Source of the DNA: Puccinia triticina
Taxonomy: Eukaryota; Basidiomycota; Pucciniomycetes; Pucciniales; Pucciniaceae
Direction: 5' to 3'
Assembly: GCF_026914185.1 (NCBI RefSeq)
Contig: NC_070561.1
Span: forward strand, 1,674,001 to 1,738,000
DNA length: 64,000 bases
In this document: positions 63,673-64,000 of the stretch, piece after piece
Layout of the letters: each line of letters opens with the position of its first letter
How positions within the stretch are numbered: position 1 is the stretch's first letter
Notes under the pieces: generated by a model
Told to the model about the DNA's origin: nothing
The model's input: the letters and a program-made list of their open reading frames with translations, nothing else
The model's database searches: none
Program-made: the position numbers and the translations under genes

Positions 63673-64000
63673 AGGTGTGGTGTGGTGTGTGGGGCCTGTG
63701 CCTATGCCAAAAGCATTAGTGCAGCAGTGTTGGTATTTTCCACTTACATACAAACTAAAGTCATTACAAGAGGAGGATGTGTATAGTGTACAGAACGGTA
63801 TTTCAGGTAGCAAGGGTAGTATTACATGGGGGGTGACGTAAGAGTAATTATGTAGGAGGGAGGAAGGAAGATGTGAGGAGAGGCTTTGACCCCCAACATC
63901 TGGGATGGAAGGAGTTAGCAACAGATCAGGCAGCTGTGTGCAGGGTGCGTGGAAGAGGAGGTAAGGTGGCTTGGTTGCATAGCAACACATGTCATCATGC
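63673..64000. other. no gene recognised; GTGTGG microsatellite at its start
   Basis: GTGTGGTGTGGTGTGTGG at 63675-63692, then ordinary sequence to the window edge without a supported frame. Confidence 0.4.

Overview
The window looks like a nuclear chromosome segment from a transposon-rich basidiomycete, most likely a rust fungus (Pucciniales). The evidence is spliceosomal introns of about 60-100 bp with GTAAGT/GTATGT donors, a Plavaka-type (CACTA/CMC) transposase, FIDD-type fungal gypsy pol, a LINE with a C-terminal RNase H, and host genes carrying DEK_C, LRR and CCT4 homology. Species assignment is inference.

Layout. (1) 1-7420: the edge of a DEK_C-domain host gene, a 5'-truncated LINE with an 11-bp target-site duplication (TSD), an AT-rich gap and the C-terminal part of an LRR gene. 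(2) 8122-38870: one nested stack. A copia element (Copia-1, TSD CCATT) received a 329-bp solo LTR in its left LTR. Its gag was then split by a 24,557-bp Plavaka/CACTA-like DNA transposon (TSD GAG, about 231-bp terminal inverted repeats). That element carries a decayed transposase and four other multi-exon or long genes, and was itself invaded by a very young 8.2-kb gypsy element (TSD ACGG). (3) 38871-47470: a CCT4 pseudogene, then a TRIM-like pair of 123-bp direct repeats enclosing a second copia (Copia-2, TSD GCGCC), whose right LTR holds a 1183-bp solo LTR. (4) 47470-51904: a hairpin MITE and a multi-exon gene for a putative secreted protein. (5) 52270-64000: a junkyard of MITEs, fold-back elements, minisatellites, an interrupted hAT transposase, solo LTRs and two nested long-inverted-repeat elements.

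The most informative signals are at the RNA level of the retroelements. The gypsy primer site is an antisense copy of tRNA-Tyr nucleotides 26-76, while both copia elements sit on half-tRNA primer sites (tRNA-Tyr and tRNA-iMet anticodon arms, both ending at nucleotide 40). The gypsy joins gag and pol at a T TTT TTA slippery heptamer overlapping ATGA, and carries five copies of a structured module with compensatory base changes. Inside the Plavaka-like element a gene on the minus strand contains four tandem symmetric micro-exons (60/63/63/63 nt) encoding a 20-21 residue peptide repeat. LTR divergence and nearly all premature stops are CpG-to-TpG/CpA changes, which points to cytosine methylation and deamination rather than classical CpA-directed RIP.
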